A DNA stretch of 64,000 nt from Lacibacter luteus (GCF_004118265.1 NZ_SDHW01000001.1:310001-374000), one strand, 5' to 3'; shown: positions 46,260-57,995, counted from the stretch's first letter. Made by a program: numbers and translations. Notes: generated by a model from the letters alone, not told the origin.

Positions 46260-48812
46260 TTATAAAGGAACAACCGTATAAGTTTTTCCTTTCTCTGTTA
46301 TAAAATCAATCACATATCTTTTTGCAACGGGCAGTTCAACCAATGTTGCTGTTTCATTCTTTTTATAAACCGGTTTACCATACGAAGTATTCAACTCATT
46401 GCTGTTATTTCCTTGTGCAGGTTTCGATTTTACTTCAACTATTTTCACCGGTTGCAATGAACTTACACGGCATACACCTCCGTTAGCGGAATAAATTTTT
46501 GCCTGTGATAACTTGCCATCTTTCCAGTTGATCGCTAACGTAAAATTCCCTCTTGCTTTAATTCCTTTTACTGATCCTGTTTTCCATGCTGTTGGTAAAG
46601 CTGGCAATAAAGTCAATTCTCCATTATGACTTTGCAATAACATTTCGGTGATGCCAGCTGTTGCGCCGAAATTTCCATCGATCTGGAATGGCGGATGTGC
46701 ATCAAACAAATTGGGATAAGTTCCACCTCCACCCATCGTTTCTTTTATTTCCCTGGGATTGATATAAGTGAACGCATCACTTAAAATTTTATATGCATGA
46801 TCCCCATCCTGCAAACGTGCCCACCAGTTAATTTTCCATGCCATGCTCCAGCCTGTGCTTACATCTCCACGATGAAATAATGATTGCTTTGCTGCTGCCG
46901 CAAGTTCCGGTGTGCTGGTTACATTCACCTGGCTGCCGGGATATAATCCGAACAAATGCGAAAGATGACGATGTTTGTCTTTCGGATCATCCCAATCATT
47001 AAACCATTCCTGCAATTGTCCGTATTGGCCGATATGATACGGATATAGTTTTTTATTTGCTTCGATCAGTTCATGTTTAAATGCAGCATCAATGTTCAAC
47101 AGCTCAGCAGATTTTATCACTGCTGTAAATAATTCACGGATGATGGACATATCCATTGTGCTGGCCATCGTTAACTGGTATTCTTTGCCTTTTATCTTAA
47201 TTGTATTCTCCGGTGAAGTAGATGGATTGGTAATGAGATAACCCGACTTGGGATCAACAATCAACCACTGCAATAAAAATTGCGCTGCACCTTTCATCAA
47301 CGGATAAGCTTCTTCTTTTAAAAACTTTTTATCACCAGTAAATAAATAATGTTCCCACAAATGTGTACTGAACCAACCTGCTGCCATTGGCCAGCAACTC
47401 CAGCGTGGCATTGATTTTGGATCGTTCCATAATCCACCCGGTGGAGATGTTTTGGCCCAGAGATCAGCGTTATGATGGGCAACCCAACCTTCGTTGATAT
47501 TGTAATTTACTTTGGCAGTAACGGCTCCATTCACAGCAAGTTCTTTCATGAAATCAAATAAAGGCTGGTGACATTCGGATAAATTGCTATTCTCCGCCAA
47601 CCAGTAATTCATTTCTGTATTGATGTTGGTTGTGTAGTTGCTACCCCATGGTGGTTGCACATGATCGTTCCAGATTCCCTGCAGGTTTGTTGGTCTTGAG
47701 CCGGGTCTTGATGAAGCGATCATTAAATATCTTCCAAACTGGTAATACAAGGTCTGCAACTGGTAATCATCCGGCGATGCTGCATATTGTTTCAATCTTT
47801 CATCAGTTGGTTGTTTTAATTTATCAGCGCTTGAACCAAGATTTAATTGCACCCTGTTAAACAATGCCTGGTAATCTTTTACATGCGCCAACTTTAATTG
47901 TGCAAATGATTTCTGCAATGCTTTGTTGAGATTTGCTTTTGCTTCAATGGATGGATCTTTGCCCTCTTTACCTGCAGATTTATTGTAACCGTTAAAACTT
48001 GTTGCTTCTGAAAGATAAATGGTAACAGCATTGGCATTGCTTACGATCAACTGATCGTTCTGTTGTTTGGTTGTTCCACCTTCAGCAATCACTTTCACAT
48101 GCACTTCAAAATTCATCCCTTCTGTTTCATCATAAATCACCTGTTGCGGTTCTGCTTCCCTGTTGGCAACAAACATGGGCGCTTTTCCTTTTAATACAAG
48201 ATAATTATCGGCAACAGCTGCTGTTTTAAATTTAAGTTTACTTGTGAGTGATGTTGAAAAACTGATCATTGATTTCTTATCAGCCGTTATTCTGATGATC
48301 ATTATTTTATCAGGATGACTGATAAATGTTTCCCGTTGATAATTCACGCCATTGATCCTGTACTTTACTGTAGCAGTTGCATTGCTGATGTTCAGATCAC
48401 GGTAATAGGATGAAGGAACAGTATCACTTAATTTATTTTCAATCCACAGATCAGCCATGGTTAAATAACGTGCAGAATAAGGTCCGTGCATTTTTCGCCA
48501 GGCAGTTGCAGCACTGTCGTAATTGCCTTCAAATACCTGTTTGCGAACATCTGCAACAACAGCCGGACCGCCAACAGTATTGCCTGGATTCGGGTAACCA
48601 GACCACAGTGTATTATCATTTAACTGAAACCGTTCTTTTGCAATACCGCCAAAAACCATTGCACCTGTTTTTGCATTGCCCAATGGCAATGCTTCTTCCC
48701 AAATGGAAGCAGGTTTGCTGTACCATAATTTTAAATTGGGATCAACAGTTGTTTGTGCTGAAACAATTTGTGTAATGAACAACAGAACTATGCTAAAACT
48801 TCTTTTCATCAT
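46260..48812 (-). CDS. GH95 alpha-L-fucosidase/alpha-L-galactosidase
   Basis: This 850-residue enzyme has a signal peptide. GH95 features are [71 protein letters not shown] and [17 protein letters not shown], with the catalytic Asn and Asp positions. The length is typical for GH95. It releases alpha-1,2-linked fucose or L-galactose. One base separates it from the GH2 gene upstream. With the two GH29 enzymes it makes three fucosidase-type activities in the cluster. Confidence 0.93.
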   Translation of the reverse strand: MMKRSFSIVLLFITQIVSAQTTVDPNLKLWYSKPASIWEEALPLGNAKTGAMVFGGIAKERFQLNDNTLWSGYPNPGNTVGGPAVVADVRKQVFEGNYDSAATAWRKMHGPYSARYLTMADLWIENKLSDTVPSSYYRDLNISNATATVKYRINGVNYQRETFISHPDKIMIIRITADKKSMISFSTSLTSKLKFKTAAVADNYLVLKGKAPMFVANREAEPQQVIYDETEGMNFEVHVKVIAEGGTTKQQNDQLIVSNANAVTIYLSEATSFNGYNKSAGKEGKDPSIEAKANLNKALQKSFAQLKLAHVKDYQALFNRVQLNLGSSADKLKQPTDERLKQYAASPDDYQLQTLYYQFGRYLMIASSRPGSRPTNLQGIWNDHVQPPWGSNYTTNINTEMNYWLAENSNLSECHQPLFDFMKELAVNGAVTAKVNYNINEGWVAHHNADLWAKTSPPGGLWNDPKSMPRWSCWPMAAGWFSTHLWEHYLFTGDKKFLKEEAYPLMKGAAQFLLQWLIVDPKSGYLITNPSTSPENTIKIKGKEYQLTMASTMDMSIIRELFTAVIKSAELLNIDAAFKHELIEANKKLYPYHIGQYGQLQEWFNDWDDPKDKHRHLSHLFGLYPGSQVNVTSTPELAAAAKQSLFHRGDVSTGWSMAWKINWWARLQDGDHAYKILSDAFTYINPREIKETMGGGGTYPNLFDAHPPFQIDGNFGATAGITEMLLQSHNGELTLLPALPTAWKTGSVKGIKARGNFTLAINWKDGKLSQAKIYSANGGVCRVSSLQPVKIVEVKSKPAQGNNSNELNTSYGKPVYKKNETATLVELPVAKRYVIDFITEKGKTYTVVPL

Positions 48813-48813
48813 T

Positions 48814-51258
48814 CTATAAATTAATAAACACCGTTGGCATCCCTACTACTTTTGCACTGACAGCTGATTTACCATTGTTTGTTTTTAAAGAGATCACTGC
48901 ACGGCCATTGTACATTTGTACATAATTTGAACCTGAGGATGTACCTTGGTTATCGATCAACTCACCATCGCCTGTTAAACCAAAGCGTATCCAGTTAGTT
49001 GCGTCGAGACATTGCACATTTTTATCGTCAAGCAATTTCGCTTCTAAAGTGATGATGCCGTTCTCTTCTTTTACCTTTTCAATCAGCAATTTTGCAGGTT
49101 TGCTCCATTTCTCTGTTTGATACCTAAAACGAATTGCATCTTCAACAATGATCTTCCCTTTTTTTGCAATCACTTTTACATCAATGTTTCCCTTATTCAA
49201 CACCACATTCCAACGCAAGCCTGCTGCAGGAAAATCCTGGCTGTTGCGTTTTTTAATACCCATACTTTTTCCATTCACAAACAGTTCTGCTTCATCACAA
49301 TTTGAATATACTTTGATCATTTTTTCTTCACCTTCATTTCCCCAACGCACCGGCCATGAATGACCATAGATATGAACCATTGGTTGCGCAGTCCAGTACG
49401 ATTGAAAAACATAATAGGATTCTTTCTTTGTGAAATCTCTTTCCACCACACCTTTCTGATTCATGTACGGCACAGGATTATCCGGACGCACAGGTGTAGA
49501 AAAATCTTTGAAAGGCCATTGTGCAGTACCCGTTAACCACGGCATGGTTTCCTGTTCTTTCAAATGCCAGTCAATTAAATTACAGATATACGATTCACTC
49601 CAATCTCCATCTTTTGATGCTCTTGCTGCACCACCAATTAACGATGCATCACCAGCACGTTCATCTGCACCTCCGCCTGTTTTTATATTACGCAATCCAT
49701 TATCCGGATTTTCTGAATGACGACCGGCATGACTATCGCCTCCCCACTCTACATGTAAAAAGTGTTTTACTTTTTTCATCTCCTCTTCCGATACCTGTTT
49801 GTATTCGGTATAAATGCCCCTGTACCATCCGGCCCAGATTGAAGGCGAATACACATCAACAATATCTTTACAAAAATCACAGCGGCGTATCGCTGTCTTG
49901 CGTGATGGATCAAGTTTGTGTGAAAGATCATTTAACTCCTTCATAAAAGTTCTGATCTTTTCTTTGTCAAACTCTGGAAAATCACCGGGCCAGTCATTTT
50001 CATTACCAAGCCCCCAAATAATAACTGAAGCATGATTGTAATGTTGCTCGATCATATTGGTGAGCATTCGTCTTGCCTGTTCTTTATATACATTACCGCC
50101 CAAACCACCACGGCACCAGGGAATTTCTTCCCAAACAACAATGCCCAAGCTATCACATAGATTTAAAATAATTCTCGATTGCTGGTAATGCCCCAAGCGA
50201 ATAAAATTTACGCCCATCTCTTTCATCATGATCATTTCAGTACGCATCTGTTCTTCTGTCATTGCGCCTCCAACGCCTGCATGATCTTCATGGCGATGCG
50301 TTCCTCTTAGTAGCAAACGTTTCCCGTTTAACATGAAAGGCCCTTTCTCCACAAACTCAAAATGACGGAAGCCGATCTTTTCCGTTTGTTTGTATTCGCC
50401 TGCTGTAACTTCAATGCTGTATAACTGCGGTTGATCGGTTGACCATAGCATTGGCTTCGTAACATTAATATCTCCAATCACTACCCCATCGTTCGCTATC
50501 GTTACATTTTTCGTAAACTCATGAACAAGTTTTCCTTTTGGATCAAACAGCTTAACAGTAACAGCAGTAGTTGTTTGTTTAGCTGGATTATAAAACCTTG
50601 TGCGGATATTTACTTTTCCTGTTTTACCCATCTTATCTGTTTCTGCAAAAGCAAAAACCTTGTCAATGGAAACAGCAGGCACATACACCAAATTGAGGTA
50701 ACGGTAAATCCCTCCATATAAATTAAAATCCGAAAGATCAGAAGGGATCAATTCAAGATCACGTGAATTATCTGTTCGTATAGATACCGGAATTTTTCCT
50801 TTGAACTGGTTTTGAAATGTATCGATTTTTTTAAATGCTTCAACTGCATCTGTAATATCAATCGTGAATTCATCATAGCCTCCTATGTGTGAAGCAACTT
50901 TTTTATCATAGACATACACATCTGTTTTTTGCCCAGCTCCTTCAAAGTGCAATAAGGTTCTGCCATTCGTGTAAGGGTTTTGAATCGTTAATTGTGTGCG
51001 ATACCATGCAGGTCCCTGGTAATAATTTACATCAGGATCAACAGCATCTGTTGCATTCACACAATGCGGCAATGAAACGTTCGTCCATAACGGAACATCT
51101 TCAGGATTTCCTGCTTTCACCGGTCTCACTGCTTCCCAAATTCCGCCAATATCCTGTTTAAGAAATTGCCAGTTGCTGTTGAGTCGTGTTGCTTGTTGGG
51201 CAGAAATGATTTCAGTAAATAACAGGATCATGAGCGAAAAAACAAGTCTCAATTTCAT
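48814..51258 (-). CDS. GH2 beta-galactosidase-type enzyme
   Basis: This 814-residue secreted enzyme has an N-terminal sugar-binding domain ([14 protein letters not shown]), an immunoglobulin-like domain, and a TIM barrel. The barrel has [35 protein letters not shown] (acid/base Glu in NEN) and [13 protein letters not shown] (candidate nucleophile Glu). A C-terminal domain follows. It probably removes terminal beta-galactose or a related beta-linked sugar. It is the first gene after the terminator at 51315-51358, so it heads a new transcript or is reached only by read-through. Confidence 0.92.
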   Translation of the reverse strand: MKLRLVFSLMILLFTEIISAQQATRLNSNWQFLKQDIGGIWEAVRPVKAGNPEDVPLWTNVSLPHCVNATDAVDPDVNYYQGPAWYRTQLTIQNPYTNGRTLLHFEGAGQKTDVYVYDKKVASHIGGYDEFTIDITDAVEAFKKIDTFQNQFKGKIPVSIRTDNSRDLELIPSDLSDFNLYGGIYRYLNLVYVPAVSIDKVFAFAETDKMGKTGKVNIRTRFYNPAKQTTTAVTVKLFDPKGKLVHEFTKNVTIANDGVVIGDINVTKPMLWSTDQPQLYSIEVTAGEYKQTEKIGFRHFEFVEKGPFMLNGKRLLLRGTHRHEDHAGVGGAMTEEQMRTEMIMMKEMGVNFIRLGHYQQSRIILNLCDSLGIVVWEEIPWCRGGLGGNVYKEQARRMLTNMIEQHYNHASVIIWGLGNENDWPGDFPEFDKEKIRTFMKELNDLSHKLDPSRKTAIRRCDFCKDIVDVYSPSIWAGWYRGIYTEYKQVSEEEMKKVKHFLHVEWGGDSHAGRHSENPDNGLRNIKTGGGADERAGDASLIGGAARASKDGDWSESYICNLIDWHLKEQETMPWLTGTAQWPFKDFSTPVRPDNPVPYMNQKGVVERDFTKKESYYVFQSYWTAQPMVHIYGHSWPVRWGNEGEEKMIKVYSNCDEAELFVNGKSMGIKKRNSQDFPAAGLRWNVVLNKGNIDVKVIAKKGKIIVEDAIRFRYQTEKWSKPAKLLIEKVKEENGIITLEAKLLDDKNVQCLDATNWIRFGLTGDGELIDNQGTSSGSNYVQMYNGRAVISLKTNNGKSAVSAKVVGMPTVFINL

Positions 51259-51314
51259 TGGTTTATTTATTGCAGGTTACAGATCAAATGAAGTTATTCG
51301 ACTGAATAGAGAAT

Positions 51315-51358
51315 AAAAACAACAATGGTTGTTGCACTGCATATTGCAACAACCATTG
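51315..51358 (-). terminator. Strong intrinsic terminator splitting the leftward operon
   Basis: CAATGGTTGTTGC (51323-51335) and GCAACAACCATTG (51346-51358) are perfect 13-base complements around a 10-base loop. On the minus strand the stem is followed by TTGTTTTTATT. It lies in the 141-base gap between the PKD-like lipoprotein and GH2 genes and would let the SusC/D surface genes be transcribed more strongly than the enzymes. Confidence 0.75.
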
Positions 51359-51399
51359 CAAGCCGGTTTCAGAGATCAAAACAAGCCGACTTTTTATCC

Positions 51400-52476
51400 T
51401 TATTTTAATATCTGGTTGTCGTTATTAATATACACATGCTTCATCACTAGCGTTGTTCCAACGTTATTTGATTCTTTAGCCGGGAATGCCACACGGTATT
51501 CCTTAGGTGATGGATCCTGAAAACCGGAATAAGTTGCCCTTGCATAAGCTAACCAATCTTTTATACCGTTGCTGGTAAACCACAACTCTCCTCCAACATA
51601 CGCATGAAAAACATCATTTGCATCAATAGAAAAACTAAGATTTTTCAGCGCTCCGTTTGCCATTGCAAGCCCGGGATAACGACCTTTTACAGGACTGATA
51701 AGCGGAAGAGGATTGGGAGCGGTGTTACCCACAGTACTGAATTTTGAAACATTGGTAGCAGGTACAAATGTTTCGTACCGGATCTGAAAGTTATCAGTTG
51801 TTGCAGGGTTCACAGTTGGCCAAATCTCCCAACGGATTTCCCGGATATAAGGATATGTTGGATTTGAAGGTTGATTAAAAAATAAGCTTATAACAATTGT
51901 TGAGTTAGCTCTGAAATAAGTTTTCCAGCCCAAACGGGTACGAACTGAAAACGGGATTTTTAATTCCGACAGATCTAGGTTTCTGCGCACATTGGGAGCA
52001 GTTGTTGAACTGGCGGTCAACTCTAATCTTGAAGAAGCTGTATCAACATTTGTGATCAATGAATTTGATGTATTGCTGGTGCTCCAGCCATTTCCGTTCA
52101 ACGTATAAGCGCTTTGAAACTCATCAAAAAAATACCTTGTCACTTTCAGTTTTGCAGATCTTGATGAAGAGCCGCCACTGCTGTTTTTTGCTGTTGCTGT
52201 AATTGTATAATCGCCCGCAGTGCTTGGAGCAATCCACAGATTTTCAAAAAGGTTTTGTGTTCTGAAACCATCAAATGTTCCACCTGTTGCGTTCCATTCG
52301 TAACTCACCGTATTATTATCACCGGAGGTTGAGGCCCATACAGGAACTTTTTCGCCGAAGTAAAATTCTTCGCCGGATTTATTTAATGATTCTATTGTAA
52401 TTCCCGGAGCTTTTTTGCAGGAGAAAGCCAAAAGAGAGAGGCTTATCAGCATCGTACAGTAAAATATTTTCCGCAT
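51400..52476 (-). CDS. PKD/Ig-like surface lipoprotein (SusE/F position)
   Basis: This 358-residue lipoprotein has lipobox AFSC followed by KK. The N-terminal part has a PKD-like fold region (VSYEWNATGGTFDGF and PSTAGDYTITATAKNSSGG). The C-terminal part looks like a concanavalin-type or jelly-roll glycan-binding domain (RLGWKTYFRANSTIVISLFF, FHAYVGGELWF). It has no catalytic motif. Its position after SusC, SusD and a FAS1 lipoprotein corresponds to SusE/F-type surface glycan-binding proteins. It is not assigned to a named family. Confidence 0.7.
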   Translation of the reverse strand: MRKIFYCTMLISLSLLAFSCKKAPGITIESLNKSGEEFYFGEKVPVWASTSGDNNTVSYEWNATGGTFDGFRTQNLFENLWIAPSTAGDYTITATAKNSSGGSSSRSAKLKVTRYFFDEFQSAYTLNGNGWSTSNTSNSLITNVDTASSRLELTASSTTAPNVRRNLDLSELKIPFSVRTRLGWKTYFRANSTIVISLFFNQPSNPTYPYIREIRWEIWPTVNPATTDNFQIRYETFVPATNVSKFSTVGNTAPNPLPLISPVKGRYPGLAMANGALKNLSFSIDANDVFHAYVGGELWFTSNGIKDWLAYARATYSGFQDPSPKEYRVAFPAKESNNVGTTLVMKHVYINNDNQILK

Positions 52477-52498
52477 AAAAATCTGAATTAGTTGGTAA

Positions 52499-53218
52499 TT
52501 AATTATTCAATATAGCAGCACGTGTAGGCAAAATGAACCATTTGTTCATTACATGAATAACACCGTTTGTTGCGTGCAAATCCGGTGTTCGTGGCGCATT
52601 ATTGCTCCAGCCCATGCTTATACCTTTATACGATGCAGGCAAGCCTACGTAGTTGTTGATCCGCAAATTGGCTTCACGCACATTTTCGAGGTAGAGATAA
52701 ACTTTTGCAGAATCATTTGTTGCACTCATTGCAAACGTTTCAACCCACTTTGGTTTCGAATTAAGTGTACTGTAGGTATGTGTTCCTTTCAACACATGGT
52801 AACGGAGCAGTTTTGCAACTGAATCCCTGGGATACTGTGACCAGTCTGATCCTCTCATAGAAATTGTTTGTGAAGGATTATCAGGATTTGGCCCCATCAC
52901 CGTATTTACAGCCCAATAACTCGTTGCATCTTCGAGGTTTGTTAATGCCGTGTTGTGAAGTAAAAGAAATGTATTGCCTGTGCTCGAATACATTTGTTTC
53001 ACATCTTTAAGATTTGGATCCTGATCAACGTATTCAATTGCTGCAAGCATACCGGAAAAAATATCTTTACGGGTTTGCATAAATTCAAGTACGCTCATTT
53101 TTAATTCTGTTGAATAGTAGGATGGCTTATAGTCATAGCCGTTCTGGAGCTTATTGCAGCCCGACATAACAAGTGCAGCTGCCATTATCAACAATATAAA
53201 TTGATTATTCTTTTTCAT
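52499..53218 (-). CDS. Fasciclin (FAS1)-domain lipoprotein
   Basis: This 239-residue lipoprotein has lipobox MSGC. The FAS1 hallmarks are present: LLRYHVLKGTHTYSTL in the middle and the C-terminal DLHATNGVIHVMNKW. These domains usually mediate binding or adhesion. It sits between SusD and the PKD-like lipoprotein in the same transcript (gaps 41 and 22 bases), as an accessory surface component of this SusC/D system. No enzymatic role is visible. Confidence 0.82.
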   Translation of the reverse strand: MKKNNQFILLIMAAALVMSGCNKLQNGYDYKPSYYSTELKMSVLEFMQTRKDIFSGMLAAIEYVDQDPNLKDVKQMYSSTGNTFLLLHNTALTNLEDATSYWAVNTVMGPNPDNPSQTISMRGSDWSQYPRDSVAKLLRYHVLKGTHTYSTLNSKPKWVETFAMSATNDSAKVYLYLENVREANLRINNYVGLPASYKGISMGWSNNAPRTPDLHATNGVIHVMNKWFILPTRAAILNN

Positions 53219-53259
53219 TACTAAGTAGTTTAATTAATCAGTTAATCAAAACATCGATC

Positions 53260-54819
53260 TTACTCATCGTAAGGTTGATTCTGGTCTCCTCTCAGTTTAG
53301 AATTAGCGTTAAACATCGCAGCGTTGATGGGATACAGTATCCTGCCCATGTTTTCATTTTCGTAAAGAATGGAACCGGAACGTGTTGCTAAAATGGGATT
53401 CAACGTTTCACGCAGATATTGATAACCCGCATTTGTATAATCGTATATTTTGTCGATGCGACACAGGTCGAACCATCTTTTTCCTTCACCCATTAATTCG
53501 TATTGACGTTCTTTTAAAATGGTGCGCTCAATACCTTTCATGATGTCAACCGGGTAATCAGCCAACAATGCATTTTGCATATACCCAACCCTGTTCCTTA
53601 CGATATTCACAATGTCAAGCGCTTGTTGGTGTTGACCTTTTTTATTTAATGCTTCTGCTCTTAACAGCATTACATCTGCAAAACGATAGATCGGGATCTT
53701 TACACTACAATCGCTATTGCCTTCGAATGTAAAAAAGGAACCCGGCGTTTGAACTGCTCTCCAGGGTGAAAATTTTCCCAATTGCACTACAGCTGCATCA
53801 TAAACCACATCATCGGTGTAGGTTAATGTATCCCAGTAAGCCCACAGGCGACCATCAGTTGATTTACCTGTTACCGGATTAATGCGATCTTTCATTTCAC
53901 GCCATATTGCAGTAGTTGGTTCATACTGATTTGTATTTGAGCTGGAACCTACTTTCTGACAAACACCTACACCACCGCCTCTTTCAGTAACTGACCAAAA
54001 AAGATTGAAGATGGTTTCAGTTGAATTTGCCGGATCAGTAAATATATTTTTGAATGCTGTGATATTTGTTACCCATGTACATCCACTTGCAGTCATACAA
54101 TTTTGTGAAGCGGTTAGTGCCAGATCGTAATCCTGAAACCACATGGCTACATCTGTTTGCAGTGCATACACAGCAGCCTTTTGCATATAATACTTCTGTG
54201 TGGTTACAGTACCAATTATTTTCAATGATTCAGTAATATCATTAAGAATTAACGCCTTCATATCATTAATTGAAGAGCGTGGCAATTCGATCGGTTGACT
54301 TAATGATTCAATGGGTACTACATGCAATGGCATTTTACCCCATACACGAAGACCATAGAAATACATAAGTGAACGGATCGCATAACATTGACCAAGATAA
54401 TCACGGTATGTTGATGCAGCACCTTCAATATTTTCACTTATCATGGCAGGCAAATATTTGATACCATAATTACAGAGAGAAATTGTTGTGTACAAATTGG
54501 TCCACCTTGTAATTCCGTTGATATCAGCATCATTAGCCGAAAGTGTATTGGTGATCATTGTAAGCTGGGCATTACCTGTTCCACCCACCCTTATATGATC
54601 GGCACGTACTTCACCCCAATCATAGTAATTGGTACTTAACGTTGTTTGCAATGAATTGTAAACGCCTGCCATCCAGGTGGCAGCATCGTTGCGGTCTTTC
54701 CAGAAATTATCCGGCGCTACAGTTGAAACAGGTTTTTCATCTAAAAATTTCTTACAACCTGTTCCAGCAAAAAAGAAAACTATACCCAATATAATGGAAG
54801 CAAAATTTATTCGTTTCAT
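53260..54819 (-). CDS. susD: SusD/RagB-family surface glycan-binding lipoprotein
   Basis: This 519-residue lipoprotein has lipobox GTGC followed by KK. SusD features include the FLDEKPVSTVAPDNFWKDRNDA N-terminus (within the usual SusD layout), YLGQCYAIRSLMYFYGLRVWGKM, YRFADVMLLRAEALNKKGQH, RQYELMGEGKRWFDLCRIDKI and LYPINAAMFNAN near the C-terminus. Its SusC partner ends 11 bases upstream. It precedes FAS1 and PKD-like lipoproteins. Confidence 0.95.
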   Translation of the reverse strand: MKRINFASIILGIVFFFAGTGCKKFLDEKPVSTVAPDNFWKDRNDAATWMAGVYNSLQTTLSTNYYDWGEVRADHIRVGGTGNAQLTMITNTLSANDADINGITRWTNLYTTISLCNYGIKYLPAMISENIEGAASTYRDYLGQCYAIRSLMYFYGLRVWGKMPLHVVPIESLSQPIELPRSSINDMKALILNDITESLKIIGTVTTQKYYMQKAAVYALQTDVAMWFQDYDLALTASQNCMTASGCTWVTNITAFKNIFTDPANSTETIFNLFWSVTERGGGVGVCQKVGSSSNTNQYEPTTAIWREMKDRINPVTGKSTDGRLWAYWDTLTYTDDVVYDAAVVQLGKFSPWRAVQTPGSFFTFEGNSDCSVKIPIYRFADVMLLRAEALNKKGQHQQALDIVNIVRNRVGYMQNALLADYPVDIMKGIERTILKERQYELMGEGKRWFDLCRIDKIYDYTNAGYQYLRETLNPILATRSGSILYENENMGRILYPINAAMFNANSKLRGDQNQPYDE

Positions 54820-54830
54820 GTCTCAATTAA

Positions 54831-57800
54831 TTAAAATGAAATATTAATTCCCATACCAAATTCACGTCTGCGTGGGAAACGACCGGGATCGTTACCTGGC
54901 TTAATTACACTACGCTGACCAACTTCAGGATCGAAGCCTGTGTATTCAGTCCATGTAAGCAGGTTTGTTCCGTATACGTATGCACTAAGGCTACGCATCT
55001 TAGCTTTAGCAGAAATCTTTGTTGGAAGCTGGTATCCGATACGTACACTTTGCAGGCGAAGGAATGAACCATTTTCGAGATATTGACTACCTCCACGACG
55101 CATGTTGTCAGTTGAACGATCACCACCACGATAAGTAGCGGTTAACTGTCCCGGATATTTCCACATTTCTCTTACGAAATAAGAATCGGGAGTAGTATTG
55201 CTATTAGAGAAAGAGGCAAGATTTCGTCTGTTATCGTTATACACCATTCCGCCAAAATTGCCATACATGTTTACTGATAAATAAATGCCTTTGTAAGAAA
55301 GACTGTTATTCCAGCCAATGCTCCAACGTGGTTGTCCATGGCCAAGGAACTGACGATCTTCATTACCAATATCACCATTATAATCGCCTTTACTATCAGG
55401 AAGATTTTCCCATATCACATCACCGCCTTTTGAAACCACACCGGCTGTTGTCATTTGTTTCACAACACCACTGTAGGGAGTTCCGTTTGGTAATAAATAA
55501 CCAAGCAGGATCGGTTGCATATTTTTTTGAATGATTACATTGCCCTGCGCATCACGCTGAAACTGCGGAATCAGCCGTTGTGTATAATCTGCCGTGTAAG
55601 CATTTGATTGATCATACTCATAGATGCCCAAAAATTTATAGCCATAAAAATTTCCTGCTTCTTTGCCTTGTTCAACACTCCAAATGTCATCGATATAATC
55701 AACAGGCAGGCTAACGATCTTGTTTCTTACAGTAGACCAGTTTACCGATGTTTGCCAGCTGAAATCTTTATTGCGGATAGGGTAACCGGACAGCATTAAT
55801 TCAATCCCTTTGTTTTGAATTGATCCTGCATTTGTACGAACGCCACCCGAAAAACCTATTTCATTTGGCAAAGGAGAATCATAAAGGAGATCCGTTGTAA
55901 GTTTTTCGTAATAATCTCCGATAAAGCTTATTCTTCCGCCGAGAAAAGTAAGATCAAGACCAATATTGCTTTGTGTTGTTTCTTCCCACTTAAGTGCAGC
56001 ATTGCCTAACCTTGTGTTTGTACGTACACCACTTACAGCATTGTAGAAATATGATCCGAACACAAACTGCTGTACTGCATCGTAATCTCCGATCTGTTGG
56101 TTACCTGTCATACCCCAGCTTGCACGCAGCTTACCATCTGTAATGATATTGCTCAACTTGCCCATGAATTTTTCATCACTAAAGCGCCATCCTACAGATA
56201 CAGAAGGAAAATTACCCCACCTGTTCTCCGGACCAAAAACCGATGAACCATCTCTGCGTACTGTAGCATTCACAAGATATTTTCCTTTGTAATCGTAACC
56301 GGCACGTGCATAAAAACCAACAAGTGCAGAACCGCTTTGCAAAGAATACAAATCAGTAAGATCGTATTGACCTGCTGCATTCAATGTTGAAACGGCTTCG
56401 GTTACAAAGAAACTTCCGGAAATATTGGTTTGCTCAAGTTTGTTTTTCTCCAGGTTCATACCCAGCAAACCTGTGATGTTATGGTCTCGTTTGATGTTTT
56501 GTTTGTAAGAGAGGAATGCATTACCCTGTAGCCTCAACGGTATTTGTGTAGCGTCGCTTCCTGTACTTATTGGCGGATTGCTGCTGCTTAAGAATTTAGA
56601 TGCAAACTGGTAATTTCTTCTAATCTCAAGATCGGCAGAAGCATCTACATGGAAAGTGAGTGGATCAAAAATTTTAAAATCAAATCCCTGGAAGAGTACT
56701 CCCTTGTAAATAGTTGAAACATTTTTACGCAGGTAAGCTTCTGCTAACGGGTTTCGTCTTCCTCCATTGAAATAAATGTACTCCCCATTCGGGAAATAAA
56801 GCGCCATACCCGGAGGGCGTTGCAATGATTGTTGAATAACATTGCCTTCGTTAATATTGTTTTTATCCTGGTAACTGAAGTTTAAACGTGAAAACATGCT
56901 TACACGTTTAGAAGGGCGATATTCAACATTTGTACGAAGTGTAAAACGTTTATTGTAACTACTGATAACAATTCCCGTTTCATCCAGAAGCTGAATACTG
57001 TTAAAGTAATTGAGATTCTGATTTCCACCTTTGATACTTACATCAACCTGGTTACGGACAGCAAGCTGTGTAATGAGCGCCTGATAATCGTTATCAGTGT
57101 TTCTTGTGAATGCAGTTGAATCAACAGGTTTAGGATCGAGCCCAAGATTACTTCTGCGGTCAAACATTTGGCGTTCCAGACGATTGGATTGTGAAATACG
57201 GTTTGAAAGCTTATTGTAACTTCTCAACAGATCGATGTTGATCTGCGGTTTACCAGACTCTCCTCTTTTTGTGGTAATGATAATTACACCGTTTGCCGAA
57301 CGTGATCCATAGATGGCAGCAGATGCTGCGTCTTTAAGAATCTCCATTGATTGAATATCCTTTGGGTTGATCGCATTGATATTGTTCATCGGTACTCCAT
57401 CAACAATATACAATGGCCGTACACCGGCATCAGACAAAGTAGATAAACCTCTGATGGTAATATCTGCTTCTTCGCCTGGCGCACCCGAAGAGCTCATAAC
57501 ACGTACACCCGGTGCTGCACCCTGTATGGCATCAAAAACAGATACGGGTTGTCTTTCTTCAATAGACTTTGCGTTAATTGAACTGATAGCTCCTGTAACA
57601 TCCCGTTTCTTTTGCGTACCATAACCAATTACAACAACCTCATCGAGGTTGCTGATTGATTCGGCCATAGTAAGATTTACAGTTGTACGTGCGCCAACAA
57701 TCTCTTCTTTAGTAGTAAAACCAACTAACGAAAAGACAAGCACAGCATTACCGGCCGGAACATCAAGGCTAAACTGACCTGACTGGTTGGTAGTTGTTCC

Positions 57801-57995
57801 ACTTTTTTCATCAGACTTTAATGCAACACTAACTCCCTGTAACGGATTTCCCTTTCCATCCTTAACGGTACCGGTTACTTTTTTAGTTTGAGCGGAAACT
57901 GACAGCACAACCAGCTGTAGCAGAAAAATTAAAAATAGCAAGCGACTTATAATTAAGTTGCTTCTCCACGATGTGAAAATTGCAGATTTTCTCAT
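54831..57995 (-). CDS. susC: SusC/RagA-family TonB-dependent outer-membrane transporter
   Basis: This transporter of about 1054 residues has a signal peptide (LLFLIFLLQLVVLSVSAQ) and a carboxypeptidase-regulatory-like domain (VTGTVKDGKGNPLQGVSVAL). DEVVVIGYGTQKKRDVTGAI follows, then a plug with ADITIRGLSTLSDAGVRPLY and LKDAASAAIYGSRSANGVII, and a barrel ending in GMGINISF. ATG 57995 (MRKSAIF) is preferred; the upstream in-frame ATG adds a cysteine-rich, unlikely extension. It starts the SusC-SusD-FAS1-PKD unit and is preceded by a 367-base non-coding region. Confidence 0.95.
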   Translation of the reverse strand: MRKSAIFTSWRSNLIISRLLFLIFLLQLVVLSVSAQTKKVTGTVKDGKGNPLQGVSVALKSDEKSGTTTNQSGQFSLDVPAGNAVLVFSLVGFTTKEEIVGARTTVNLTMAESISNLDEVVVIGYGTQKKRDVTGAISSINAKSIEERQPVSVFDAIQGAAPGVRVMSSSGAPGEEADITIRGLSTLSDAGVRPLYIVDGVPMNNINAINPKDIQSMEILKDAASAAIYGSRSANGVIIITTKRGESGKPQINIDLLRSYNKLSNRISQSNRLERQMFDRRSNLGLDPKPVDSTAFTRNTDNDYQALITQLAVRNQVDVSIKGGNQNLNYFNSIQLLDETGIVISSYNKRFTLRTNVEYRPSKRVSMFSRLNFSYQDKNNINEGNVIQQSLQRPPGMALYFPNGEYIYFNGGRRNPLAEAYLRKNVSTIYKGVLFQGFDFKIFDPLTFHVDASADLEIRRNYQFASKFLSSSNPPISTGSDATQIPLRLQGNAFLSYKQNIKRDHNITGLLGMNLEKNKLEQTNISGSFFVTEAVSTLNAAGQYDLTDLYSLQSGSALVGFYARAGYDYKGKYLVNATVRRDGSSVFGPENRWGNFPSVSVGWRFSDEKFMGKLSNIITDGKLRASWGMTGNQQIGDYDAVQQFVFGSYFYNAVSGVRTNTRLGNAALKWEETTQSNIGLDLTFLGGRISFIGDYYEKLTTDLLYDSPLPNEIGFSGGVRTNAGSIQNKGIELMLSGYPIRNKDFSWQTSVNWSTVRNKIVSLPVDYIDDIWSVEQGKEAGNFYGYKFLGIYEYDQSNAYTADYTQRLIPQFQRDAQGNVIIQKNMQPILLGYLLPNGTPYSGVVKQMTTAGVVSKGGDVIWENLPDSKGDYNGDIGNEDRQFLGHGQPRWSIGWNNSLSYKGIYLSVNMYGNFGGMVYNDNRRNLASFSNSNTTPDSYFVREMWKYPGQLTATYRGGDRSTDNMRRGGSQYLENGSFLRLQSVRIGYQLPTKISAKAKMRSLSAYVYGTNLLTWTEYTGFDPEVGQRSVIKPGNDPGRFPRRREFGMGINISF

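Noticed and set aside
36601-48812. Fucoidan-degradation locus
   Set aside because: Fucosidases are present but there is no sulfatase and no GH107/GH168-type fucanase; uronide enzymes dominate.
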